From contig NZ_FNFN01000005.1 in the NCBI RefSeq assembly GCF_900101045.1, positions 124,001 through 188,000 of the forward strand: DNA of 64,000 nt, read 5' to 3'. The notes under the pieces were generated by a model, which was not told the DNA's origin, did not search any database, and saw only the letters and a list, made by a program, of their open reading frames with translations. A program made the position numbers and the translations under genes. This document shows positions 1-8,522 of the stretch, piece by piece. The DNA comes from Nocardioides sp. YR527 (GTDB lineage Bacteria > Actinomycetota > Actinomycetes > Propionibacteriales > Nocardioidaceae). Every line of letters begins with the position of its first letter. Within the stretch, counting starts at the first letter, position 1.

Positions 1-540
1 ACCTCGATGGACAAGACGCTGAGCGCCGTGGCCAAGCGTGACAAGCAGCTCTCGGCGTCGCTGGACACGCTGCCCGGGTTCACCGAGCAGCTGTCCGGAT
101 CCATGGGCGAGGTCAACGACCTCACCGGTCAGCTCGACCCGACCCTGAAGGACCTCGACAAGGCCTCCGACACTCTCCCCGAGGCGGTCGAGAACCTCGA
201 CGGCACCGTCGGTTCCGTCCACCACTTCATCAACGGCGCCGCTCCCGTCGTCGACCGGGCCGGGCCCGTGGTCGACGACCTGCGTCCCTTCGTCGCCGAC
301 GCCAACCCGGCGCTGGCCGACCTGAAGCCGGTCGTCGGCTACCTGCCCCAGGCCACCAAGGAGCTGGTGCCCTGGATGGACGACCTGGCCGCCTTCACCT
401 ACCAGACCTCGTCCTCGTTCAGCCTCTACGACGCCAACGGCGGCATGGGCCGAGCCAACCTCCACGTCGACCTGACCAACCCCACCGGCGGCCTCGCCGA
501 CGAGGGCGTCGACCAAGGCAAGAAGGGAGACACCCCATGA
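1..540 (+). CDS. MCE family protein, C-terminal part (5' end outside window)
   Basis: The reading frame is open from the first base of the window, so the N-terminus with its membrane anchor and MlaD domain is cut off. What remains is a long helical tail with repeated short segments of the type VVDRAGPVVDDLRPFVADANPA and spaced prolines, ending in a low-complexity tail. This is typical of the C-terminal domain of actinobacterial Mce proteins, which build periplasm-spanning lipid-import tubes. The stop codon overlaps the start of the next MCE gene, indicating one operon. An ATG at position 7 lies inside the tail and is not regarded as the true start. Confidence 0.85.
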   Translation, partial: TSMDKTLSAVAKRDKQLSASLDTLPGFTEQLSGSMGEVNDLTGQLDPTLKDLDKASDTLPEAVENLDGTVGSVHHFINGAAPVVDRAGPVVDDLRPFVADANPALADLKPVVGYLPQATKELVPWMDDLAAFTYQTSSSFSLYDANGGMGRANLHVDLTNPTGGLADEGVDQGKKGDTP

Positions 541-1859
541 GTGTCACGATGCGTTCGACCCCGACCGCCGGCTCCCGGTTCCGGCCGCGTACGTCGGTCG
601 TGGTGATCCTGGCCATCTCGCTGCTGTGCGTCCTCGGCTTCGGCTACCTGTGGAAGGGGTCCGGCGGCACGCTCCCGGGCGGCGACGGCTCCTACCAGGT
701 CTCCTTCGAGTCGGCCGACCTGAAGAACCTGCAGGAGGCCGGCGAGGTCCGGGTCGCCGGTGTCATCGTCGGCCGGGTCGCCTCCACGAAGGTCGAGGGA
801 CGCACCGCGCGCGTCGTGCTGGACCTCGACGACGAGGTGGCTCCGCTGCACCAGGGGGCCACCGTCCGGGTCGGCGTCAAGTCCGTCATCGGCCAGTCCT
901 TCGTGGACGTGAAGGACGGCAACGGCGCCGAGATCGCTGACGGGACCACGCTGTCCCCGAAGTCGGTCGTCGCGGCCACCGACATCGACGAGGTCGTGCG
1001 TACGTTCACGCCGCAGACCCGTAAGCAGCTCGCCGCGGCCCTCACCGACCTCGGCGCCACCACCGACGGCACCCAGCAGAGCCTCTCGCAGGTGATGGAG
1101 GGGCTGGGTCAGATCGGCGGCACCGGCTACACCGCGGTCGACGCGCTCGCGGCGCAGAACGACGACCTGCAGTCCCTGGTGCAGGAGACCAACGCGATCC
1201 TGGCGGCGGCCGACACCAACCGCGGCGCGATCGTCTCGGTCATCGACAACACCCAGCAGATCACCCGGGCGACCGCCGGGCAGCAGGAGGCGCTGGCCGC
1301 CACGGTGCAGCGGCTGCCGGGGCTGATGAGCAGTGCGCGCACCGCGACCAGCTCGCTCGGTGAGCTCTCCGGCGACCTCAGCCCGGTCGTACGGTCCCTG
1401 GACCAGGCGGCGCCCGACCTCAACGCGGCGCTGGTCAACCTGCCCTCGGTCACCGCCAGCCTCGAGGCGCTGCTGCCCTACATGAACGGGGCGCTGAAGA
1501 TCGCGCCGGAGACCGTGAACCAGCTGCCCGCGCTCTCGCGCAACCTGATCGCGATCACGCCCTACCTCGACCTGCTGCTGCGCAACATCAACCCGATGCT
1601 GACCTACATCGAGCCGTACGCCAATGACATCGGCTCCTTCTTCGGCAACTTCGGTGGCGCGTTCGACATCCCGCTCGAGAACGGGGTCGCGCCGGCGCGG
1701 TTGGCCACGATCTTCAACGAGTACTCCGTCCGAGGGAACCCGCTGAACCTGCAGACGATCAACCCGCTGCACTGGAACAACCCCTACCCGGCTCCGGGGC
1801 AGGCGGGCGACCCGGCACCGTTCACGGGCAAGGCTCCTCGGGTCGAGGAGAACAAGTGA
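537..1859 (+). CDS. MCE family protein (MlaD domain)
   Basis: A 440-residue protein with an N-terminal basic stretch and one membrane anchor (about residues 19-40). A beta-rich MlaD/MCE domain follows at roughly 47-130, containing the pattern LKNLQEAGEVRVAGVIVGRV and a later GQSFVDV segment. A long alpha-helical tail ends in an NPLHWNNPYPAPG-like proline-rich C-terminus. Mce proteins form hexameric, lipid-conducting tunnels with YrbE permeases and an MceG ATPase. The YrbE and earlier Mce genes would lie upstream, outside the window. It starts in an ATGA overlap with the preceding gene and ends in a GTGA overlap with the MMPL gene, so translation is probably coupled. The substrate cannot be read from the sequence. 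Confidence 0.92.
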   Translation: MSVTMRSTPTAGSRFRPRTSVVVILAISLLCVLGFGYLWKGSGGTLPGGDGSYQVSFESADLKNLQEAGEVRVAGVIVGRVASTKVEGRTARVVLDLDDEVAPLHQGATVRVGVKSVIGQSFVDVKDGNGAEIADGTTLSPKSVVAATDIDEVVRTFTPQTRKQLAAALTDLGATTDGTQQSLSQVMEGLGQIGGTGYTAVDALAAQNDDLQSLVQETNAILAAADTNRGAIVSVIDNTQQITRATAGQQEALAATVQRLPGLMSSARTATSSLGELSGDLSPVVRSLDQAAPDLNAALVNLPSVTASLEALLPYMNGALKIAPETVNQLPALSRNLIAITPYLDLLLRNINPMLTYIEPYANDIGSFFGNFGGAFDIPLENGVAPARLATIFNEYSVRGNPLNLQTINPLHWNNPYPAPGQAGDPAPFTGKAPRVEENK

Positions 1860-4132
1860 CCTGGAGGTCCGCGCTGCTGGTGCTCTTCGTCCTCGCGGCG
1901 GTGGGGCTGGGTATCTCGCGCGTGGAGGTCGACACCAAGGTCGACTCGTTCGTGCCCGCCGGTGACAGCGCGGACCGCCAGCTGCGGGCCTACCAGGACA
2001 CGTTCGGCGGCGACGCCGTCGTCGTGGAGATGAAGGGCACCACCCAGCTCGGGCTGGTCCTGGACCCGACCGAGCTGGTGCGCCTGATCCGCCTCGAGGG
2101 GACGCTGGCAGGCCTGGCCGACGTGCACAGCGTCTATGGCCCCGGCACCGTCCTCAACCAGACCGCGGGATCCGTCAAGGGGATGCTGGCCCAGGTCGCC
2201 GGTGCGCGTGACCAGATCCGCAACGTGGCCGAGGCCAGGGCGCGGCGAGAGAACAAGAGCAGGGCCGAGGTCACCGCCGCCGGCGACGCCGCGCTCCTGC
2301 CCTTCGACCGCCGCTACGGCAAGCTGCTCGCCGAGGCGCTGCCGGTCGGCCTCCCCACCGTTCAGAACCAGAGGTTCGTCGCCTCGGTGCTGATGGACCG
2401 AGCCGGCAACCCGCGCCCCGAGTGGCGGTTCCTGGTGCCCACCGCCAAGTCGGCGACACTGCTGATCCGGCCCGAGCCCGGCCTGGACCAGGAACAGACC
2501 CGCCGCCTGGTGGCACAGGTCCGCAAGGCCGTACGCGACTCCGGGCTGAGCATCGAGCGCCCGGTCGTCTCCGGCGTTCCCGTCGTCGTCTCCGGCGTCG
2601 CCGATCGTGCGCACACCGAGATCCTCCGTCTCGGCGCGGTCGCGCTCGGTGCGGTCGCGCTGGTGCTCGTCTGCTCGGGCTGGAGCAGGCGGCGCCGCGA
2701 CAGTCTCCTACCGCTCGGCTGTGCGCTTCTCGGCACCGCCACGACGGCCGCCGTCTTCGGCCTGCTCGGGGTGCCGCTCTCGCTCGGGGCCGCCGCGTTC
2801 CTGCCGGTGCTGCTCGGTGTCGGCAGCGACTTCCCGCTCTACCTGCTGCAGTCCGAGCGCGTCCGCGGGGTGCTGGTCACCGCGGGTGCCGCGGCCGCGG
2901 CCTTCGCCAGCCTCGCGCTGACCCCGCTGCCGTTCGTACGCGAGTTCGGCCTCGCCCTCGCGCTGGGCCTGGTGCTGACCGTGGGCTGGGCCCTGGTGCT
3001 GCGCCTGATGATCGGACGGATCGAGCCGCGAGCCGAGGCGGGCCGGGGTGAGGCGCGTCGCGGGCCGAGCCTGCCGCCCAAGGCGGTCCAGGGCGTCATG
3101 GTCGTGCTCGCGGCGGTCGCCGTCGCGGGCTGGGTGCTGTTGCCCGGGATGCGGATCCAGTCCAGTCCGGAAGAGCTCGCCAAGGGCGTACCCGAGCTGG
3201 CCGACGCCGCTCGCATCGAGCAGACGCTGGGCTTCTCCGGTGAGCTCGACATCGTGCTGCGTGGCAAGAACCTCGCCTCGCCCGAGGCGATCGCCTGGTC
3301 GCAGGAGGCGCAGAGCCTCGTCGTACGCGAGCACGCCGATCAGATGCGGCCGCTGCTGACCTACAGCCAGCTGCTCGCGTTCCTCGGGGGAGGCGCCACC
3401 GCGGCCCAGGTCAGCGCGGGCACCGAGGTCCTTCCCGACTACCTCACCGAGGCCGTGCTTGCGAGGAATCACCAGGCCGCTGTCTCCACCTACGGCATCA
3501 CGCTCGACGACGTACGTGCCCAGCGCCGGCTCATCGAGTCATTGCGTCAAGAGCTGCCGGACCCGCCGAAGGGCTACCGGGTCGAGATCGTCGGCCTGCC
3601 GGTGCTCGCCGCCGACGGCCTGAGCGCGATGGAGGACGCCCGCTACACCGTCAACGCGGTCGGCATCCTCGTCGCCGCGCTCCTGGTCGGGCTCGGGCTG
3701 CGCTCGTGGCGGGCCGGCGTACGCGTCCTGGCCACCGCCCTGCTCGCCGCCGGCTGGCTCTTCGCCGCCGTCAGGCTCGCGGGCATCGACCTGAGTCCGC
3801 TCACGCTGGCCATCGGCGCGCTGGTGACGGTCACCTCCTGCGAGTTCGTCACCATGCTGGGCGAACGGCTGGGTGAACGACCGTTGCTCTCCTCGGCCGG
3901 GCGCACCGTCCTGACCGCGGCCGTCGCGGGCGCCGTCGGCTATCTCGCGCTGGGGCTCTCCGGCCTCACCGTGCTCCGCGACTTCGGGCTCCTGCTCGCC
4001 GCCGGCGTCGTCAGCTCGTACGCCGCGGCGCATCTGGTGGCCCGGGTGCTCCGCGCTCCCGAGTCCCGTCCATCGGGGACGGAAACGCCCGATACCCCAC
4101 CCACACGAGAACTCCAGGAGGTCAGCGCATGA
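1856..4132 (+). CDS. MMPL/RND-superfamily membrane protein
   Basis: 758 residues starting at a GTG that overlaps the MCE stop codon. The protein shows the duplicated RND layout. It has a first membrane helix at about 5-20, a large extracytoplasmic domain to about 250, and a bundle of hydrophobic helices at about 255-390. A helix near 415-430, a second extracytoplasmic domain to about 590 and a final helix bundle to about 735 follow. The sequence SPEELAKGVPELADAARIEQTLG at the start of the second porter domain resembles other MMPL/RND proteins. In mycobacteria MmpL proteins export lipids. Here it is translationally coupled to Mce genes, so cooperation in lipid or sterol traffic is a reasonable inference. 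Substrate and transport direction are unknown. Confidence 0.88.
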   Translation: MTWRSALLVLFVLAAVGLGISRVEVDTKVDSFVPAGDSADRQLRAYQDTFGGDAVVVEMKGTTQLGLVLDPTELVRLIRLEGTLAGLADVHSVYGPGTVLNQTAGSVKGMLAQVAGARDQIRNVAEARARRENKSRAEVTAAGDAALLPFDRRYGKLLAEALPVGLPTVQNQRFVASVLMDRAGNPRPEWRFLVPTAKSATLLIRPEPGLDQEQTRRLVAQVRKAVRDSGLSIERPVVSGVPVVVSGVADRAHTEILRLGAVALGAVALVLVCSGWSRRRRDSLLPLGCALLGTATTAAVFGLLGVPLSLGAAAFLPVLLGVGSDFPLYLLQSERVRGVLVTAGAAAAAFASLALTPLPFVREFGLALALGLVLTVGWALVLRLMIGRIEPRAEAGRGEARRGPSLPPKAVQGVMVVLAAVAVAGWVLLPGMRIQSSPEELAKGVPELADAARIEQTLGFSGELDIVLRGKNLASPEAIAWSQEAQSLVVREHADQMRPLLTYSQLLAFLGGGATAAQVSAGTEVLPDYLTEAVLARNHQAAVSTYGITLDDVRAQRRLIESLRQELPDPPKGYRVEIVGLPVLAADGLSAMEDARYTVNAVGILVAALLVGLGLRSWRAGVRVLATALLAAGWLFAAVRLAGIDLSPLTLAIGALVTVTSCEFVTMLGERLGERPLLSSAGRTVLTAAVAGAVGYLALGLSGLTVLRDFGLLLAAGVVSSYAAAHLVARVLRAPESRPSGTETPDTPPTRELQEVSA

Positions 4133-5172
4133 CCCAGCTCGCCATCAAACCTCTCCACCTACGCTCGATGATCCCGTCCTGGTGGCCGCGACTGCTCGCC
4201 GTGGTCGTGGCGGTCGCCGTCGTCGGTGCGGGCGCGTTCCTGGCCGTGCAACGAGCCAACGCGCTTCCGTCCGACGCTGCGATGCAGGTCGGCGACCGGA
4301 CCGTGAAGATCTCCGAGCTCGACAAGCGGGTCAAGGTGCTCGGCGGTCTCTACAACGTCAAGCAGCCCACAGAGGGGGCCAAGAAGGCCTCCTTCCGTCG
4401 CGACGCCGCCAAGTCGATGGCGGTCAGCCTCATCCTGGAGCGCGCGGCGAAGAAGAAGGACATCACGGTCACCCGCACCCAGGCGCAGCAGCAGCTGGAC
4501 AAGGTGATCGAGTCGCAGATGCTCGGTGACCAGAAGACCTACGAGCAGTTCCTGGCCACCGCGGGGGTCACCGAGACCGAGGTGCTCTCCGAGATCACTC
4601 GCGTCATCGCGACCAGCCGCCTCTACTCCGAGATCACCGCGAGCGTCCCCGAGGTCACCCAGGCAGAGGTCCAGAGCTACTACGAGGACCACAAGACCGA
4701 GATGGTCACGCCGGAGCAGCGCGCGATCAGCAACATCGTGGTCGCCACCGAGGCGGAGGCGGACCAGGTGCTCGCCGAGCTCGGCAAGGGCACGGCGTTC
4801 GCAACGGTCGCCCGGAGCAGCTCGCGCGACTCCAGCACCGCCGCCAAGGGCGGCAGCCTCGGCGCCGTCCAGGCCTCCCAGCTCGAGGACACCTACGCCA
4901 AGAGCGCCTTCGCGGCCTCGCGCGGCAAGGCGTTCGGCCCGGTCCAGACGAGCAACGGCTGGAACGTCGGCCTCGTCACCGAGATCACCGAGCCGATCCC
5001 GGTCAGCCTCGACCAGGCCGCCCAGACCCTCACCCAGACCCTGACCACCCAGGCTCAGACCAAGGCCTGGAACAAGTGGCTCGGCCGCCAGATCAAGGCC
5101 GCCGAGGTCGAGTACGCCGACGACTACCGCCCCAAGGACCCGGACGCTCCGCCGAGCACCCCGGCCGGCTGA
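4129..5172 (+). CDS. Parvulin-type peptidyl-prolyl isomerase, membrane anchored
   Basis: 347 residues. An N-terminal signal-anchor helix (about 22-42) is followed by a SurA-like helical chaperone domain (about 55-185). A rotamase/parvulin domain (about 195-285) carries the usual GTAFATVARSSSRDSSTAAKGGSLG core and a weaker C-terminal match around GPVQTSNGWNVGLV. The lysine/aspartate-rich tail has no recognisable domain. Extracytoplasmic parvulins assist folding of secreted and envelope proteins. The ATG overlaps the MMPL stop, making this the last gene of the Mce operon in this window. A folding factor dedicated to the Mce/MMPL machinery is an inference from this coupling. Confidence 0.9.
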   Translation: MTQLAIKPLHLRSMIPSWWPRLLAVVVAVAVVGAGAFLAVQRANALPSDAAMQVGDRTVKISELDKRVKVLGGLYNVKQPTEGAKKASFRRDAAKSMAVSLILERAAKKKDITVTRTQAQQQLDKVIESQMLGDQKTYEQFLATAGVTETEVLSEITRVIATSRLYSEITASVPEVTQAEVQSYYEDHKTEMVTPEQRAISNIVVATEAEADQVLAELGKGTAFATVARSSSRDSSTAAKGGSLGAVQASQLEDTYAKSAFAASRGKAFGPVQTSNGWNVGLVTEITEPIPVSLDQAAQTLTQTLTTQAQTKAWNKWLGRQIKAAEVEYADDYRPKDPDAPPSTPAG

Positions 5173-5191
5173 GGGCCGGGGCGCCCGGCGC

Positions 5192-7507
5192 TCAGGGCAC
5201 GAAGACGACCTCGCGGTCCAACAGGTCCGCGAGGTCGTCTTCGTCGAGACCCAGCAGGTCCCGGCAGATCGACTCGGTGTCGGCGCCCGCCAGCGGGGCC
5301 GGGCCGAGCGTCGGCACCTCGAGCCGCTCGTACGCCGACGCCGCGTCCTCCGCCGGGAGGGTCTGCTCCAGGAGCGGGTGGCTCAGGGTCGTGTAGGTCC
5401 CGCGATGGGCCAGCTGCGGGTCGTCGAGGAGCTCGGGCAGCCGGAGCATCGGCGCCGCCGGCAGGCCGCGGCGCTGGAGCTCCTCGCCGACCTCGGCGGG
5501 GGAGCGAACGGCGGTCCACGCGCTCACCGCGTCGGCGAGGTCCTGCTCGCCGGCCGCCACCGCCTCGCGCAGCAGCTCGACCTCGGCCGGGTCGCGCGCG
5601 TCGATGACGCACCACTCGTCGTCGCCCGCGCAGGCGAAGACGCCTCCGAAGACCTCCCGGCCCCGGTTGCCGACCGCCGAGGCCGACCCGGGCCGCAGGC
5701 TCTCCAGCAGGGCCAGGTCGGCGAGCTGGTGCAGGACCACGTCGGACTGGGCCATCTGCAGGTGGCGCCCGCGGCCGTCGCGGCTCCGGGCGAGCAGCGC
5801 GGCCGCCACCGAGAGAGCTCCGAGGCGGGCGGCGACATGGTCTGGGAAGACCGTCACCCCGTCCCAGGACGCGGTGTCGCCGGCGGCGTACTTCCACAGG
5901 CTGGTCACCCCGCAGGCGGCCCGCACCAGCGGTCCGTAGCCCAGGCGCTGCGCCCACGGCCCCTCGGCGCTGAAGGCCGAGCTCTCCAGGACGATGATGC
6001 CCGGGTTGGTGGCGGCCAACGTCGTGAACCCGATGCCGAGGGAGTCGAGGGTGCCGGGCTTGAAGTTGGAGAGCACCACGTCGCTGCGCCGGGCGAGCTC
6101 GATGAAGATCCGCTTGCCCTCCTCGGTGCGCAGGTCCAGCCCGAGGCTGCGCTTGCCGCGGTTCCCCCACGCGAACGAGGCGTTCATCGCCTCGCCGTTC
6201 CGGGTCTGGCGCAGCCCGTCGGGGTAGCTGCGGCTCTCGACCTTGATCACCTCGGCGCCGAGATCGGCGAAGGCCCGTCCCGCCTCGGCACCGAACACGA
6301 TGACGCCGAGATCGAGGACCCGGAGGCCGGCGAAGGGAGCCCCGCTCGTGGCCGGGACCGGATGGACGGGCCCCTCGCGCGGGGCCCACGCACCGGCCGA
6401 GGCGGTCTGCGTCGGCAGCCCCGGACTCGGCGTCCGGAGCCCGAGCAGGTGTCCGTCGGCGGCCAGGTAGCCGACCGGCACGGTCGCCGTCAGCCCGGGA
6501 GCCACCTCCGTGCGCGAGACGGTTCCGGCCTTGGTGAAGTGGTCCGCGGCCAGCGCCTCCCCGAGCGAGAGCACTTGGGCGAGCGGGATACCGCGCCTGG
6601 CCGCCTCATCGACCAGCTCGGCCGCGGTGCGGTCGGCGAAGAGCGCCTCGATGAGCGGCTCGAGACGGTCGGAGGCCGCCACCCGGGCGGTGATCGAGTC
6701 GTAGCTGGGGTCGGCGAACTCGGCCGGCTCGCCGAGCCAGCCGAACATGCCGCGCCACTGGCGCTTGGCGAGCAGGCACAGACGTACGAACCCGTCCGCG
6801 CAGCGGTAGATCGGGTAGGAGTCGGCCGGCGGACGGCCGCGCCGGAACTTCCCCGACCGCCCGGCCGCGGCCGATCCCTGCACGCCGAACGCCGGGTCGA
6901 GCCCGGTCGCCACCGCCTCGTGATGGGACAGGTCGATGGTCTGCCCGAGCCCGGTCCGTGTCCGCTGGGTGTGGGCGACGATGGCCAGCCACGCGGCCTG
7001 GGTGGTCGCGGTGGCGGTCGCGAGCTGCTCGGGCGGAACCAGCGGCGGCGCGCCCGGCCTGCCGGAGCGCGACATCGCCCCGCCGAGGGCGAGCAGCGTA
7101 CGTCCGGTCGCCTGCCAGTCGCGTCGCGGACCGGTGAGGCCGAAGGGTGAGGAGATCACCGCGACCAGCCCCGGACGGGTCTCCCGCAGCTGGGCCAGCC
7201 CGATGGCGTCGGCCGTGGTGGGGGAGACGAAGACGATGTCCGCCTCCGCGACCAGCGCGCGGGCGTCCGCCCTGCCCTCGGGTGTAGCGAGGTCGGCGAC
7301 CAGTGCCGACTTGTTCGCGTTGCGAACGCAGTAGGGCAGCGAGTGGCCGTCCACCACAGGTTCTTCGGTCCGGGTCCGGGCGCCCTGCGGGGGTTCGAGC
7401 TTGAGCGTCTCGGCGCCGAGATCCGCCAGCAGGCGGGCCGCGGCCTCTCCGACGGCGTCTCCCAGATCGGCGACGCGGACTCCGGTCAAGAGCAGTTCAG
7501 CAGCCAT
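5192..7507 (-). CDS. Tandem-duplicated CaiB/BaiF (family III) CoA-transferase
   Basis: 771 residues, about twice the normal family length, made of two family III CoA-transferase units joined by a proline-rich linker near 370-392. Unit 1 starts with LTGVRVADLGDAVGEAAARLLADLGAE. Unit 2 starts with AGLRVLDLGVIVFGAEAGRAFADLGAEVIKVE. The region holding the catalytic aspartate in formyl-CoA transferase reads GQTIDLSHHEAV in unit 1 (Glu near 197) and MAQSDVV in unit 2 (Asp near 588). Unit 2 may therefore hold the standard active site. The ATG at 7507 has an AGGAGG seven bases upstream. The gene probably activates a carboxylic acid as a CoA thioester and diverges from an enoyl-CoA hydratase across operator A1. 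Substrate unknown. Confidence 0.88.
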   Translation of the reverse strand: MAAELLLTGVRVADLGDAVGEAAARLLADLGAETLKLEPPQGARTRTEEPVVDGHSLPYCVRNANKSALVADLATPEGRADARALVAEADIVFVSPTTADAIGLAQLRETRPGLVAVISSPFGLTGPRRDWQATGRTLLALGGAMSRSGRPGAPPLVPPEQLATATATTQAAWLAIVAHTQRTRTGLGQTIDLSHHEAVATGLDPAFGVQGSAAAGRSGKFRRGRPPADSYPIYRCADGFVRLCLLAKRQWRGMFGWLGEPAEFADPSYDSITARVAASDRLEPLIEALFADRTAAELVDEAARRGIPLAQVLSLGEALAADHFTKAGTVSRTEVAPGLTATVPVGYLAADGHLLGLRTPSPGLPTQTASAGAWAPREGPVHPVPATSGAPFAGLRVLDLGVIVFGAEAGRAFADLGAEVIKVESRSYPDGLRQTRNGEAMNASFAWGNRGKRSLGLDLRTEEGKRIFIELARRSDVVLSNFKPGTLDSLGIGFTTLAATNPGIIVLESSAFSAEGPWAQRLGYGPLVRAACGVTSLWKYAAGDTASWDGVTVFPDHVAARLGALSVAAALLARSRDGRGRHLQMAQSDVVLHQLADLALLESLRPGSASAVGNRGREVFGGVFACAGDDEWCVIDARDPAEVELLREAVAAGEQDLADAVSAWTAVRSPAEVGEELQRRGLPAAPMLRLPELLDDPQLAHRGTYTTLSHPLLEQTLPAEDAASAYERLEVPTLGPAPLAGADTESICRDLLGLDEDDLADLLDREVVFVP
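5200..5243. terminator. 17-bp perfect inverted repeat between convergent genes
   Basis: Arms 5200-5216 (CGAAGACGACCTCGCGG) and 5227-5243 are exact reverse complements around a 10-base loop. The repeat lies within the last codons of the CoA-transferase gene, 28 bases beyond the end of the convergent PPIase gene. It is placed to act as a bidirectional terminator, but there is no clear U-tract. Confidence 0.55.
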
Positions 7508-7529
7508 GGTGTTTCCTCCTGGTTTCAGA

Positions 7530-7552
7530 TTAACCTAACGCCATACGGTTTA
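7530..7552. promoter_or_regulatory. Operator A1 (TetR-type inverted repeat)
   Basis: The site reads TTAACCT, nine bases, then CGGTTTA in the 69-bp gap between the CoA-transferase and the divergent enoyl-CoA hydratase. It matches the family A consensus TAAACCT-N9-AGGTTTA seen at six other promoters in this window, so it can control both genes. Confidence 0.7.
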
Positions 7553-7576
7553 TCTGCCAATGTCAGGAGCTTTGAG

Positions 7577-8464
7577 ATGACTGCTGGTCCCGTGGTCGAC
7601 TACCAGGTCGAGGGCAGGGTGGCGACCATCGCCCTCGATCGCCCCGCGCAGGGCAACGCGATGACGCTGCGCCTGTGCAGTGAGCTCGTCGACGCGATCG
7701 ACCGGGCCGAGGCTGACGACGAGGTCGCGGTGGTCGTGCTGACCGGGAGGGGCCGCAACTTCTGTGTCGGTGCCGACTTGGACGAGGGGTTCCACCATGG
7801 TGACCGCGAGCCCTCGCCCGAGCATGCCACGTTCGTCGAGCGCTTCGGTGACGTCGACGGCGTACCCCGGGATGCCGGCGGTGTCGTCACCCTCCGGATG
7901 GCTGCGATGCTCAAGCCGGTCGTGGCCGCGGTCAACGGTGCCGCCGTCGGGGGCGGGGCATCGATGATCCTGCCCGCCGACATCCGGGTGGTGGGGGAGT
8001 CGACCCGGGTCGGCTTCGTCTACACCCGGCGCGGGATGATCGTCGAGTCGGCCGCGAGCTGGTTCCTGCCGCGGCTCGTCGGCACCGCCCGCGCCACCGA
8101 GTGGGTCCTCACCGGCCGCCTGCTGCCCGCCGGCGAGGTGGTCGCCGGCGGTCTGGCGGGGCGGGTCGTCCCAGACTCGGACCTCCTCGACACCGCGTAC
8201 GCCATCGCCACCGAGATCGCCGAGCGGGCCTCGACCGTGGGGATCTCCCTGTCCAAGCAGCTGCTGTGGAGCATGTGGGCCGCGCCGAGCCCGTGGGAGG
8301 CCCACCGGATCGAGTCGCGCGGCGTCTACGAGCTGCCCGGCCTCGGCGACGTCGGCGAGGGTGTCGCCGCCTTCCTCGAGAAGCGCGACCCGGCCTTCCC
8401 GCTCCGGGTGCCTCGTGACTATCCCGCCTACGGTCCGCGGTGGCCGGATCCCGCTGAGAGCTGA
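7577..8464 (+). CDS. Enoyl-CoA hydratase/isomerase (crotonase) family protein
   Basis: 295 residues starting at ATG 7577, preceded by AGGAGC at the right distance. A longer open frame upstream crosses the operator and is not used. The crotonase core shows GRGRNFCVGADL (about 57-68) and the oxyanion-hole loop NGAAVGGGASMILPADI (about 120-136). The TRRGMIVESAASWFLPRLVG segment contains the glutamate usually aligned with a catalytic acid. Such enzymes hydrate or isomerise unsaturated acyl-CoAs in beta-oxidation-like pathways. It diverges from the fused CoA-transferase under a shared operator and is closed downstream by a strong stem-loop. The exact acyl-CoA substrate is unknown. Confidence 0.9.
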   Translation: MTAGPVVDYQVEGRVATIALDRPAQGNAMTLRLCSELVDAIDRAEADDEVAVVVLTGRGRNFCVGADLDEGFHHGDREPSPEHATFVERFGDVDGVPRDAGGVVTLRMAAMLKPVVAAVNGAAVGGGASMILPADIRVVGESTRVGFVYTRRGMIVESAASWFLPRLVGTARATEWVLTGRLLPAGEVVAGGLAGRVVPDSDLLDTAYAIATEIAERASTVGISLSKQLLWSMWAAPSPWEAHRIESRGVYELPGLGDVGEGVAAFLEKRDPAFPLRVPRDYPAYGPRWPDPAES

Positions 8465-8472
8465 CCCCCGAT

Positions 8473-8508
8473 CGCCGAGTCGGCGCGTCATAACGCGCCG
8501 ACTCGGCG
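8473..8508. terminator. Strong bidirectional stem-loop
   Basis: A perfect 16-bp stem (8473-8488 with 8493-8508, arm CGCCGAGTCGGCGCGT) closes on a four-base CATA loop. It lies between the convergent ends of the enoyl-CoA hydratase and the SDR gene. Position and stability point to a transcription terminator. The arm sequence reappears in tandem repeats near 28.7 kb. Confidence 0.75.
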
Positions 8509-8522
8509 TCTGTGGCGGTTGG

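Noticed and set aside
426..1772. Long minus-strand open frame of 448 codons opposite the MCE gene
   Set aside because: Low-complexity Arg/Gly/Val-rich translation, no ribosome site and fully antisense to a well-supported gene. High-GC codon bias creates such frames throughout this window.
5378..7150. 590-codon plus-strand frame opposite the CoA-transferase
   Set aside because: Translation has no family resemblance, and the minus strand has clear duplicated CaiB domains with a strong ribosome site.
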